A DNA stretch of 64,000 nt from Crossaster papposus (taxonomy: Eukaryota; Echinodermata; Asteroidea; Velatida; Solasteridae): positions 2,666,001 to 2,730,000 of the forward strand of contig JBAIAA010000412.1 in the NCBI GenBank assembly GCA_037893245.1, given 5' to 3'. Positions 44,711 through 56,600 of this stretch are shown piece by piece. The translations under genes were made by a program, and so were the position numbers. Positions within the stretch are counted from its first letter, which is position 1; each line of letters begins with the position of its first letter. The notes beneath the pieces were generated by a model, which worked only from the letters and a program-made list of their open reading frames with translations, ran no database searches and had not been told where the DNA came from.

Positions 44711-47700
44711 TCAGATCTTGGTGTTGGGATAGTTGTAGGAGGCCAATTCCGAATCGTCAATGTTGTCGATGGTGTCCAGTGACGTGTCTGCGATGGGCGT
44801 GTACTCTCTCGGCTGCTGGCGATAGGTTCGCTGCCTGGCGCACATGGCCAACAGGAGACAGGCGGCTATGACGAGTATAGCTCCAGCCACTCCCATGGCT
44901 GGAGACCAAAAAACGGTGGCAGAAGTGGTCATATTCAAAATTAGTGGGGCAGATAGGGGGTTATTGGGCCTTTGATGATACAAGCATTGAAACTGGCAAA
45001 AAGTCCGAGTATAGGTTCAGATTTCTGGTAGATGGAAGGGATTTAATCCCCAAACAATTGACGAAGAATTGGGAAATGAGGATATTTTATCATTGTTAGT
45101 CAAATATGTCTCATTCTTAGGTGTTTGAGGGATTACATCCCCCAACCCTTAAGAAATCTACGCCCCTTAGAAAAATATTTTGCTTATAGGGCCATCACAG
45201 ATTTGTCCTTTGAAAGAAGTTTAGAGTTATTAATATATTTACATAAGGTATTAAGTTATTATTGTATTAATTATTCAAAAGCTTCAAGCTTTTGAATAAT
45301 AATTTGGTTGGTTCCTTTTAGTTGCAAAAAAGTATACTTCCCTTTAACCAGTTCGCGCCGGGATTATTTTAACGTCACTGAGCCGACGCGCGGGATTATG
45401 TTTAACAAAACTCGATCCCAGGCGGGTTCAGGCCGATAGTACCAGAAGCACACCCACGCAGTTCCGGCCTTGCTCGCTGCTGAAAGACATTTCCAGCCTT
45501 GCTCGTGGCGTGTTTATGCGTTATCCGTTTTGAATCTGGGGAGAACTTTGCTTTTATATACGTCCTCCGGCGCGAACTGGTTAAGTGGTGGTTATATTAG
45601 AAAGATAGTGAGTGATGGACAAGGTTATGGGAGTTACTCATTGATTTTTAAAATGTTCCTCTTTCGTATATTGACATACTCACCGATAATAGTGCCAGTA
45701 GACCAAGTTGATTTAGGCAATTCGGTGTTCATTTCATTCGCTGCTGTTGCCATTATTGAGACAAGCTCTGAATATCTCAGTAAATTTTTCACCTTTTTGG
45801 AAGAAAAACACATTTTGTAAATTTGTAAAAAAAGATTTCAAAAAGTAACTTCAGTTATAAAGAGGGACCTTTTCCAATTTAAAGATAAATTGTATACAGT
45901 TAAGCTAATTACACTGCAATTATCAAGTTTTACTCGAATATTGGGTATATTTTTACTTTCTTTTTAACAAGCATTTACCAGTCGCAACAAAATATACATC
46001 ACCTGGAAATTTTGTTGGTGACCTTGGTCGAGAAAGAATTTTCATGCTAAGCATTTTTTTTTGTGCGCTTAGCCTCTCCGACTCAGAGAAATTGGCCCTT
46101 GGTGCGTATATGCACCAAGGCTTTGTTTGCTGAAACTAGATTTTGTATCAACAATTTTGAGCTGATCGTTATAATCAATTCTTGTTTAAAATCTATAAAC
46201 CCTCGTACATTTTCTAATGAGCCGTTATTTGGCGCAGGTTCCAGACCCAAGATCTTGCAAATAAGCGGGTAGACGTTGACGTTTTCGAAGGGCGCCACCA
46301 CTAGACGCTGACGGAATGAGGGTCCACGGGCAACAAAGATTGGATGCATGGACATCAGGCTGTTGTTGTAACCATGGTTTCCTTTGTAGTTCAAAAATCG
46401 AGCTGTTCAAAATGGAAAAAAACAAAAGGCATTTTTTTTTAAGGAAAAACTCACAGAATTTGACATAAATTTAAAATGGAAAGTTTTTTTTCTTAACCAC
46501 GTTTGCAAATGTGTGTCTTACATGTATGCCTATTGACTCGCTGGCTGTGGTAGGTTTTTTGTGTTTATACTGGGACTAAAGAATGAATTGAGTTATTGCA
46601 ATCTGGTTCCCTGACTCTACTTCAGACAAAACAGAGCAATTTATAGACGTCACGGAACCAGACTAGCTGGCTTGCACCCGTTCCCAAATGTGAACACTAT
46701 AAATTTAGTAAAAACTGGGGCAGTATTTTTTTTTTTTTAAAGCCAGTTTTTGTTTCCAATTATGATCAAACATTTTACTTTTTCTAAAAATTAACAGGAT
46801 GTGTGAAACTATTATTTACTTCCAGTCAGATAAGATTTGTATTATAATTTAGTAGTTTTTTATGGATTTGGTGATTTTTCTAGGTTACATGGCATGTTTA
46901 TCCTTGTTAAAATTCCATTAGGACCCAACTCGGCTGAGTATATTTGAAATAACACATTAAAAAATAATTAAGAAATGTGACTTCACAAGTTCATAGATGT
47001 TTATGATAAAGATGTGAATGTAATAAAAAACCAAGCCCAGGTGGCCCAACATCAATATTTTCCATCAAAGATCTCGACAATATGATTTACCGATCCTTTG
47101 CGCCACTGTTATCGTCAAAACCAATTAAGACACACAAGGCCATGTATACATACACGTCTCACACACACGCACGCAATTACCTACGCATAACAAATGAGGC
47201 AGTCCATATGCAGTGCATTAGTTACCATAGTAACAAAATATGCAGGTTACCATAGAGACAATTCATTACTCGCAGAATTTATAGTGGTTCAGTGTTCGAC
47301 AAAACGAGGGCTAAATTTATGAAATTTTTGAAAATTGTACAATAAGGTAACAGTGCATGTATTTATGCTAGTGTAGTTTCTATAAAATGTTACTGCCGTA
47401 ACTTAATTAATTTAATTAACTTTCCGAGATTTTTTGATGTACTTTGAAGGAATTGGGTTCGAATTGTAATATATGGACGTACTCTCGGTTTTGTTGCCAC
47501 GGCGAATTGACCAGCCCTCCTTAGCAACCAGCAGTATTGGTGCAACGCGTGGGTTGTCGTGGTAATGATATTCCGCCGGTATCTCGTCCTTCAGGTACAC
47601 GGAAACGTGTGGGCTGGTACCCTGCAGCTTGTTGTAAATGACGTTGACATCACTCTCTGCAAAGAGTTTAAGAACATCATTATACAGCAATTCATTCTTG

Positions 47701-48069
47701 AAAATAAATAAATGTACATATTTTTCAAATTCAGTGTTAAAAAGTGGAATATAAATGAAACCATTTGTGACCCAGCACGAGTATTAAATGAGACACTTTG
47801 AGGCAAAAATTAAAATTGAGATTTTGATTTCATCATTTAAAGCTTGTTTTTTGCCTCAAAGTGTCTCATTTTACTCATGCTGGGTCACATATATATATTG
47901 GAAAATAACACAAGTTATTAATGCAATTTTTAATTAATTTGTACAGTTTTAAATTAGGTTGTTTTTATATATAATTTGGGTTTTTTCAGATAAAAAAAAA
48001 GGTTTTTTAAAAACCCAAATTTTGTACCCTTATTCTACCGATTACCTAAATATCAAAAGTAGATTTTTT

Positions 48070-48100
<31 letters not shown>

Positions 48101-49404
48101 GGGGGCACTTGCACAGTTATTTTACAAAACTGACTTAGTGTTCCTGGCCGGCCAACCCGAAACAAAACGTATAATATTGTCTGTAGAACATTGTTATTAT
48201 AAACAATTATTTTCCAATTCTGCTTAAACCCCAACTCCCGATCCCTAGGGTGTGTGCAAAATCATATTAAATCGCGATTCTGCCTTGGAATCGATTCCGA
48301 GCGTACACAAAAACGTTGTCATTTATGAGAAGTAACGTTAATAACAAGATAAAAATCAGATCTCACCAGTTACGACAATGTTTAAAAAACAAACAAAAAA
48401 AAACAACGTATAATATTGTCTGTAGAACATTGTTATTATTGCCATAAGCAATTATTTTCCAATTCTGCTTAAACCCTAACTCCCTAGGGTGTGTGCAAAA
48501 TCATATTGATTTTGGAGGATTGAGGACTATAGTTACATGTATATGCACCTTTGAACGGCCAAATACCCATCACAGGATTATTATCAGCGCAATAGTAAAG
48601 GGCGGGGTCAACAAAATCATCTAACTGCGTGAAGTTTTCCCTGGCAACTGGCGCCATCCCGTGGTCGGACATTACGATAACGTCCACTTTGTCCTCCAGG
48701 CCCGCATCCCGCAGTTTATCCATCAGGTATCCCAGGGTTCCATCGCACATCCGGATGACCGCATCCATGTCCGGCGAATCGGGACCGAGGACGTGACCAG
48801 AGTGATCGGGCTCTTCGAAATACAAGAGTCCTAGATTGACCGAGCCGTTGCTGAAAAGCTCGGTCATGACGTTGATGCGTTCATCGTACGGGAACGAGTC
48901 GTTGTACTTGGGCAGTCTGTAGGACGAGTATTGGCCGTGTATCTTGACCCCCATGCCAGGGTACATGATGAGTGCGCTGTGACCCCCTTGTTTCTGATTG
49001 GTCACCCAGATTGGCTCCCCGCCTTCCCACCACCACGACGCATTTTTTTCGTCCATGGAAAATATGGCTCCGGATGACGCATCATACATATTATTCCCCA
49101 CGATGCCGTGCGATTCTTGGTACAATCCGGTCGCAATGGTGTAGTGGTTTGGGTAGGTCTTGGACGCGAACGTATCAATAATGTACTTGGCTCTGACCCC
49201 GTCACGGACGAAACTATCAAAATGCGGGGTGTCCGTCCGATCCAAGTAATCCCATCGAAATCCATCGAAGGAGACGAGCAAAACTAATGGGGCGTCCGAC
49301 GTTGAGGGCGCCTGCTTATAATGAGATGCAGAAAACACGGTCAGTAGAAAACTGCAGAAAAGAACATTTACAGGGCAGAGTTTCCACACCCACCACCCGG
49401 CCAT
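44711..49404 (-). CDS. ENPP4/5-like: ENPP4/5-like ectonucleotide pyrophosphatase/phosphodiesterase
   Basis: A zinc-dependent membrane ectoenzyme that hydrolyses extracellular nucleotide phosphodiester or pyrophosphate bonds. Four exons in reading order: 49404-48549, 47656-47483, 46381-46209, 44992-44711 (1485 nt, 494 residues). All phases agree. Residues 1-27 form a signal peptide (hydrophobic LFCSFLLTVF). Metal and catalytic residues are all present: D47 in SFDGF, nucleophile T83 in KTYPNHY, D and H in EEPDHSGH, D and H in MSDHGM, and the last H in NHGYNN on exon 3. Exons 2-3 match the ENPP5 pattern (EIPAEY...RVAPILLVAKEGW; GLEPAPNNGS). The last exon gives one membrane segment (GVAGAILVIAACLLLAMCA) and a cytoplasmic tail of about 45 residues. 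The start is the first ATG, at 49404. ENPP4 versus ENPP5 cannot be decided here. Confidence 0.95.
45270..45303. repeat. Perfect short hairpin
   Basis: TTATTCAAAAGCTT pairs with AAGCTTTTGAATAA around a tiny loop. In the last ENPP intron, next to a TTAA-A element. Confidence 0.8.
45344..45584. mobile_element. TTAA-A element, complete
   Basis: TTAACCAGTTCGCGCCGGGA to CCGGCGCGAACTGGTTAA in the last ENPP intron. Confidence 0.9.
46015..46105. mobile_element. GCTAAGCA-type element, right half
   Basis: ATGCTAAGCA, GCGCTTAGCC and GAGAAATTGGCCCT match the right half of 35721-35949. Confidence 0.55.
47766..47889. mobile_element. GTGACC-group element, type 6 (short foldback)
   Basis: TGTGACCCAGCACGAGTA to TACTCATGCTGGGTCACA with AGACACTTTGAGGCAAAA inside both arms; 124 bp, almost all stem. 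Confidence 0.88.
48062..48106. repeat. Poly(T)-poly(G) run
   Basis: About 17 T followed by about 26 G; possible G-quadruplex and a likely assembly trouble spot. Confidence 0.92.
48164..48514. repeat. Local segmental duplication in ENPP intron 1
   Basis: About 110 bp at 48164-48273 (ACGTATAATATTGTCTGTAG ... CTAGGGTGTGTGCAAAATCA) recurs at 48405-48514. Between them 48273-48385 matches 53890-54015 in the CEP43 intron (GATTCCGAGCGTACACAAAA). Confidence 0.85.
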
Positions 49405-50071
49405 ATTTGTCTCCCACAATGAATGTTGATTGTCTCCCACAATGAATGTTGATTGTTGGTACTTTCCACGTGGTCTTTAAGAAACGATTTGTATTAATTA
49501 ACTCGCTAATGAAGATGAAATATGCCGGTCACAATCAAGATCTTGCCACTGCCAATGTCGCCCCGGTGTCACTTTTATGTACGTACGTGTCAAGTCGTCG
49601 CCCTCGCGTTTCCTTGATGTTGTGTCGTGCATAATGCAATGAATGATGTGACAACCTAGCCCTAGCCACACGGCTAGGTGGGGCTAGCTACATGCAACCC
49701 CAACACTAACCAAAGCCGCACGACAATGTCGTAACCAAAGCCGCACGGTGGTGACGTTGTGGTTGACCTTGGTGTCTTTATCCTTCGACTGTTTTGGGTA
49801 GAGAAATTATATAACACGTTGTTTGTTTGCATTTTTTTTTTTGCAAAGCAGACAAATTAAATAATTTGCTTTCGTGACTAAATCGATGAGTTAATTTATT
49901 CAGCAATGTGTTTAATGGTGGTTGATAAGTGAAATTTTATTTCTCAACATGTACAGTTACACAGAAAATAGTCGTTGGTAAAAACTGACCAACAGGCCAT
50001 CAATTATTTTTGTTTGTCGAGTGAGGGCGCGCTATAGATCAACCGCAACCAACATTTTCCACCGATTTTCA
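49405..50071. promoter_or_regulatory. Head-to-head intergenic region, probable bidirectional promoter
   Basis: ENPP starts leftwards at 49404 and CEP43 rightwards at 50072, so both promoters must lie in or near these 667 bp unless there are non-coding first exons elsewhere. A 23-bp direct duplication (AATGAATGTTGATTGTCTCC core) lies at 49418-49463, and AACCAAAGCCGCACG occurs twice near 49707-49746. No TATA box in a sensible position was found; this fits a broad promoter, but the region was judged by eye only. Confidence 0.55.
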
Positions 50072-53000
50072 ATGATGTCTGCGGACGAAGATACCGAACT
50101 GAGGGATTTGGTGGCACAAACCCTCGAAAGTAGTGGAGTTCTGGGAAAGATTAGGGTAATATTACTCTTCATTATGTGCCCTGCATTTATTGATAAATAT
50201 TCCTCTCCTGTTCAGTTGTAATTTTGATCATTAGAGGCATTTCAACCATTTTTTTTTCTTCTGTCAGTGTCACTGATAAAAAATATTCCTATCTCTCCTG
50301 TTCAGTTGTAATTTATTTTTGATCATAATTAGTAGAGGCATTTGATTTACAGTGACAAATACCTATTGCCGACATGATGAGTTATCATCAATGCAACAAA
50401 ATGCAATATCAATCATTCACAGCTTGACAATGACATTGGCTTGGAGATTCGCTATTTAGAGCTGGTGCCACAACCAGCCTGGCCACAACATATTCCTACT
50501 TCTCGGTCAGAACCGCCCCCCCCCAAAAAAACCCCCAAAAACCACAAAAAACACAAAAAAACCACGATGGCCCGGCAAAACGGTCTATTTTCTTTCTTTC
50601 TCAAACCCGCAATACATTTTTTAAATCTCATGTGAATAGCGTGCAGCAATCGTTTACGACGGCCGACGCCAATTGAAACAGAATACCGGTTTAAAAGCTG
50701 ATTTTGGTATCCCCATCACAAGAAACTGTCATTCACCGTGTCAAAAGAAATGTCATTCATCACCGTGTGACAAGAAATGTCATTCACCTCGCTTTTTAGT
50801 TTGTAGGCCAAGGCTAGCTAGTTGCTCGTCGATGTACACCTACCCTCTATATGATGGTGTTGCCAACAATGTACCTAATGAACGTGGTTTTCCTTTGTCA
50901 CTAGGCCGAGCTGAGAGCAAGTGTCTTCCTGGCCCTTGAGGAGCAAGATGCCGTTCAGAACAAAACCCCCTTCATCAACCAGGAGCTGAAGAAATTCCTG
51001 GCGACTAATGAAGGTACATCCCCAAAACGCCTTAAACTGAAAAACAATGGAGGAAATCTGGACCTCAGTAAAGTTTTATACTTTATAACAGATAGGGAAA
51101 CTATTTGGGCGAATTGTGCATTTAATGGTACAATACAAACATGAAATTTGGCAACAGACACTACATTTATGTCTTGAGAAGGACATTTGGCATAAGGGCC
51201 ATTGCAGATTTGTCATTTGAATTTGTTTGTTATTCTACATATTTTTCTTTTTTCAAAGGACAAATGTGACCTGTCATCACAAAATGAGCGTAAAGTCGCA
51301 CGGAGTGATTTCCCAGTAAGGCCAGTCAAAGTCCAAATTTGAAGGGGTGGTCGATTTTGAGATTATATGTTTTTTTTAATCTCTGTATTAACCCTAACCC
51401 TCCCGGCTCGTTTGGCTAAGACATAACCTCAATCCTCCTATATCCTTCTGTAGTAAAGAGTTAAAAGCTCAAGGAACCTGGATCCTTCTAAATCCTTCTC
51501 AATTCTGCTAGTATGGCTATTGCCCTGAATCCTTCTAGATCCTCCTGCCTGCTGGGGGATGTTTTGGGGGGTCTGTGTAAACTGATTACTTATCCAACAA
51601 ATTAACCTCAAACAAATGGAAGTGCCCAGTACAATGACCTTTTCATACCAGGACAAGGGCCACAGAAATTCCATTGTATGCACATGTGTTTCCTATTGAT
51701 GATACATAAACATACATTGTCCAGGGACCCTTTCAGCACCAACCCACTGACCTTGCAGTATACACTTACCTTCCAGTACACACATTTGCCATGCACACAA
51801 ATGCAAGCCCTAAAAATAACCAAGTCAGAAGCATGCATTCCCCATGCCATTACAATGTACACAAATGCAAGCCCCCTCCCCCATAACCTAGATCCTTCTG
51901 GATCCTATTTTGGGCAAGCTGCATACAACCTTACCTCAATCCTTCTCTTTCCTCTTGTGTCAAATACAGCCCGATAACCTCAATCCTTCTCAATCCTTCT
52001 CAATCCCTCCCATAGCAAAAGCCATCTGCCCTCAATCCTTCTGGATCCTCCTCCACTGCAATGTCCTAATAACCTCAATCCTTCTAAATCCTTCATTTTG
52101 TACAAGAGGATTTAAAAGGATTTGGGAGGGTTAGGGTTAAGACTCCAGACTAAAAAATAAAAGTAAAAAAAATATTGAGTATCAAACCTCCAAGTGTTAT
52201 ATACCATTGGAAAGCTCTGTTTCCACAGAATTTAGAAATACCCATATCTCAATTTTTGATTTTGCCGACTTTACGCTCATTTTGTGATGACAGGTCACAA
52301 ATCTGCGATGACCCTATTGCCAATTATCTTTGTCATGACTTGCTCTGACTGTGTGCCAAATTCCATGCTTGTATCATCAAAGGCACTAATCCCATCACCT
52401 ATCTGCCATAATATAGTATGGTTTTATCTTTTAACAGGCGTCATGGTAGCCTCTTTGGTGCAGGAATTTTTAGAGCTCTTCCATTTGGACTTCACCCTTG
52501 CCGTCTTCAACCCAGAAACCAATTTTGTGAGTTAATTTTTCCCCTTTAGGAACTGGAATAATTTGTTTAGTTTGTATGGAATGTGTCAAGCTCTTTAACT
52601 CTAACTACCCCAAGTCCATCAAACTCTAACTGCAGGTTTTGCTAGGTTTTCACAGGCTTAGTACCAAGCATTAGCAACTTGTTGTTGAACTTTGTTTGCC
52701 TCGGTACAAAGGGCCCAGGCCAGGGAGTCCCTGTTGAATTCTGTGAGGTTCAGGGCAGAAAGGCATAAGACTTGTAAAAATGTTGGAGTTTGGGGGAATG
52801 CACGGGCATTTATTCGTGGGTGAGCTCAGGCTGATCACAGCACAGTTCCTGGTCAACTGTAAGTGTGATGTGTACACCATGTGTGTCCCCACTCAAACAG
52901 AACCTATGCAGTCATCCCAGCCCTGATCCTGAACACTGAACAATGCACAGACCCATCTGTACCAAGTCAATCAAACTTCAACAAGTTGGAGTTTGGCAGG

Positions 53001-53630
53001 TTTAGTACTGTTAGGTTCGGTTACCAATAATTACTGAACCTGTGTGCAAATGTTGAAGTTTGTTAGGTTAGGTATGCTTTTTAGTGCGAGAGCCTAGGGG
53101 GTTAGGGTTAAACTTTGATCTCCTCTCCTGTTATGGAATGACCCCGAAGCAAACTAGGGGGTTAGGGTTAAAGTGGAAAATAGAGTTTGGAATATTTCTC
53201 TGAGAAAATATCTTTGAAAACTGAAAACAAACGGCAATGGAAACTGAGTAGGTAAATTTAATTACATTTTCAAAGAGAACAAAGACAATTTGCAGAAGTG
53301 GGATAGGGCAAAATAGCTTCTTTGGTAGAGCGCCGAGAAGGTATTCCAGAGGTTGTAGGTTCTACATCTTGGCTTCTACCAGTATTTCTTGTTCTAATTG
53401 AAAATGTGGGAATCTAGAATGCGAGAAACCCTGGTCAATTTTGTTTTTCATTCATATTTTTTTGTTTTGTTCAGGGGGAGAAATACGAAGGTAGAGAAAG
53501 CCTTGCCAAGGACCTTGGTCTTGTGAATTCAGAGAAGACAAGAGGCAAACCACTCCTGTCTGAGTTGCTACGCCAAGCCAATGAGCAGAGCAGTAGGTCA
53601 GGTCTACATCGATCGCACTCCAGTGCGGAG
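50072..53630 (+). CDS. CEP43 exons 1-4: FOP dimerisation (LisH-type) domain
   Basis: Exons 50072-50155, 50905-51013, 52438-52526 and 53475-53630 encode the helical dimerisation domain, with KIR-AELRASVFLALEEQ joined across the first intron and GVMVASLVQEFLELF across the second. Exon 4 continues with ESLAKDLGLV and a basic linker. Introns 2 and 3 hold several transposon copies, including the D-type element interrupted by a TTAA element. Confidence 0.93.
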
Positions 53631-56600
53631 GTATGAATTTATCCTGCATTTATTTTTATTTTGTTAAGGTGAATTGAGCTATTCGAGAATCGATTCCGAT
53701 TCTGCCTTGGAAAATAGCGATTCTGCCTTTAGAAAATAGCGATTCTGCCTTGGAAAATAGCGATTCTGCCTTTGAAAATAGCGATACTGCCTTGGAAAAT
53801 AGCGATACTGCCTTGGAAAATAGCGATACTGCCTTGAAAAATAGTGATACTGCCTTGGAAAATAGCGATTCTGCCTTGAAAAATAGCGATTCTGCCTTGG
53901 AATCGCGATTCTGCCTTGGAATCGATTCCGAGCGTACACAAAAACGTTGTCATTATGAGAAGTAACATTAATAACCAGATCAAAATCAGATCTCACCAGT
54001 TACAACAATGTTAACAAAAAATTAAAAATCGTATCTTCAGTTTGATGGACTGTGTGCTTTGTAAACTTCTTTGGGTTCGTTTCGTTTCGTTTAAAGAATC
54101 GGGTGTTCTTTAAAGGCGTCTTAGGAGCTGAAGTTGTCTTCAAAATCGTTACGCGAAGCCAGGAATCAGTGCTCGGAGAACTGGGATCGGCTACGTCAGA
54201 GAATCAATTCCTCAAAGAAAGTAGAATTGCGATTCCGAGTTTAGAATCGATTCTGGCGTAGAATCGCCCAAGTTTACTCAAAAGTAATTTTAAACGGAAA
54301 CAAAATCTGAAGTATGCTTTGGTTTGGAAGCAAAGGAATGAACTTTAACCAGTTTTAAAGAAACTCGATCCGTTGCGGGTTCAGGCCGATAGTACCGGGA
54401 ACCACACCCACTCATTTCCGGCCTTGCTCGCTGCTGACAGACATTTCCGGCCTTGCTCGTGGTGTTTTTATGCGTCATTCGTTTGAATCTAGGGAAAAAC
54501 TTTGCCTTTATATACGTCATCCGGCAGGAACTGGTTAAGGACATCCGGGTTTAGAAACCTCCACGATACGTCCTGATGATATACCTTGTTACCTTGTTGA
54601 ATAAACCTGGATGAAAGATTTCCGTCCATAGTTATCGTCCATAAAAGGCAACCTGCAATTATGTACCTCATTGAAGTTGTGTATGATCCATGTCCTTTCT
54701 TGCTTTCTCCCTCCATGCAGGATATTGTCATACCAAAGGTAGATGTGCAGTAATTTTTATATTAAAGATTTATATTTGTAACGCATGCGTAGATAGTTTT
54801 ATGTTCTTTTTGTCAGTTCCATCTTTGATAGAGCCGGATTTTAACATACATTGCATGTATCACACTTTCTGCATTTGTTTCTAAAAACGATGGCCAACAT
54901 TTTGAGAATAGAACTAACCAGTTTGATCTTTTACATGCTATCACCATCAAAACGTGTATTATCTTAGCAATCTGTAAATAGCATGTTGGTTCATTTATGA
55001 TGTTTAGTTCACTTAAATGTAATAATATACATTTGCTTTATTGTAATTTTCCGAAATGGATGGAGGTGCATGGGGAACTCTAGCAACTACTGTGCACCCT
55101 CTCCCACACCCTCCCACCCCCTCCCACCCCCTCCCACCCCCTCCCACCCCCTCCCACCCCCTCCCACCCCCTCCCACCCCCTCCCACCCCCTCCCCACCC
55201 CCTCCCACCCCTCCCCACCCCCTCATAGTAATTCAGTTAACCAGTTCGCCCCAGGATTATTTTGACATTGACCAGGCGCGGTATTATTTTTCACAAACCT
55301 CGATCCCAGATAAGTTCATCAGGTCAGCATTTGTGGGAAACACACCCTGATATTTCCCACCAAGTTTTACAATCATGGATGCCGAGGAAAGCAAGAAAAG
55401 CGGCGTTTGTTTTTAAACGGCGTCGGGCCGTGGTTCTTATGTTATTCTTGTTGTTTTTCGCGATCGCCGTCTGGCGATCAAATTTTTGATTTTTTTTTAA
55501 TTCAATTTTTTTAAACAATTATAAGATATCCAGCGCAATCATTTTGCTGAATGCCTACAATCATTATTTACATTGTACTTTGAAATAAGTAAGATATTTC
55601 TTAATAATATTTCTCTAATAATGGTGTATCCCATCTTTAAGAGAAAAGACAAATACGTCCATGTCAAGATTTCTATTATTACAGTATTCATAATGGAGTT
55701 GTGAAAAGTCTGGTTTTTACTTTTGGCTGTGCATGCATGTTTGGGTTTCATCTTTTAACTGAAATATCATTTTTTTTGTTCATGTATATATTTCGATGCC
55801 CTAAAGTTGAACCAAATTCAGACATTTGATCTTGCATGCTTATCACTTGCAATTGTGGAATTATGAAACTAAATATTGATGTGTCGTCACTTTACTCTAA
55901 TGCATTTTTGTGTCAAAAACAAGGCCAACTTTCTACTGTGTTATAAATGCGTTTCCTGAAGATCTATCTGTTCTTAGTTTCAGTAGAAACAAACTTTGAT
56001 ATTGTTGCTTATTTCTTCCGATTTCGACCTTTATTTCATTAGGATCTGACGGCGGTTCAAATAGCTGATGCCAAAGAGAAGTTTGATTTTTACGACGCAG
56101 TAAGTATTTTTTTAATAATTTTTTTTTTCTGCTGGATTACGTTGCATCCAATTGATATGTCTGCCTACATAAAAAATATATAAAATAGCCCTGTCTACTT
56201 TGAAGGCCATAGTTATATCTGGGGCACATTTTGGCGGTCCTACAGGTAACTATTTTGGTCGTCGCTCATTTTTGTCTGGGATCACGTGACGGTTCTGACC
56301 AACGTTGAACCCAGGGCCCTGGTTGGTCGATTTCTCGATTATGGCAGAAAGGTTCACAACTTCGCAAATCTCTCCGAATATTAACTATGATTAGATTTTG
56401 TTTAGCTGTAAGAGTATGTCGTGCCGAACAAATAGCGACAACAGGCTAATTGTGTCACTACTTCAAACTCGCTGAAACAGAAAAGAGAATTCTGTCTTCA
56501 GCTGCTCAAGATGCTTGTAAAATTGATCTCATTTTTAACAATTTGAAGTTCAATTGCACGCAGACTTGAGTCATACATACAATATAGAAACTTGCATGTG

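Noticed and set aside
51388..52140. Interstitial telomere repeats (CCCTAACCC / GGGTTAGGG)
   Set aside because: Each site has only about one and a half telomere units, in inverted pairs next to TTAA, with an empty-site comparison showing transposition.
53679..53996. Repetitive ORFs on both strands (FPRQYRYF-type and ALENSD-type repeats)
   Set aside because: Products of the 23-bp minisatellite, whose unit lacks stops in several frames; it lies in a CEP43 intron.
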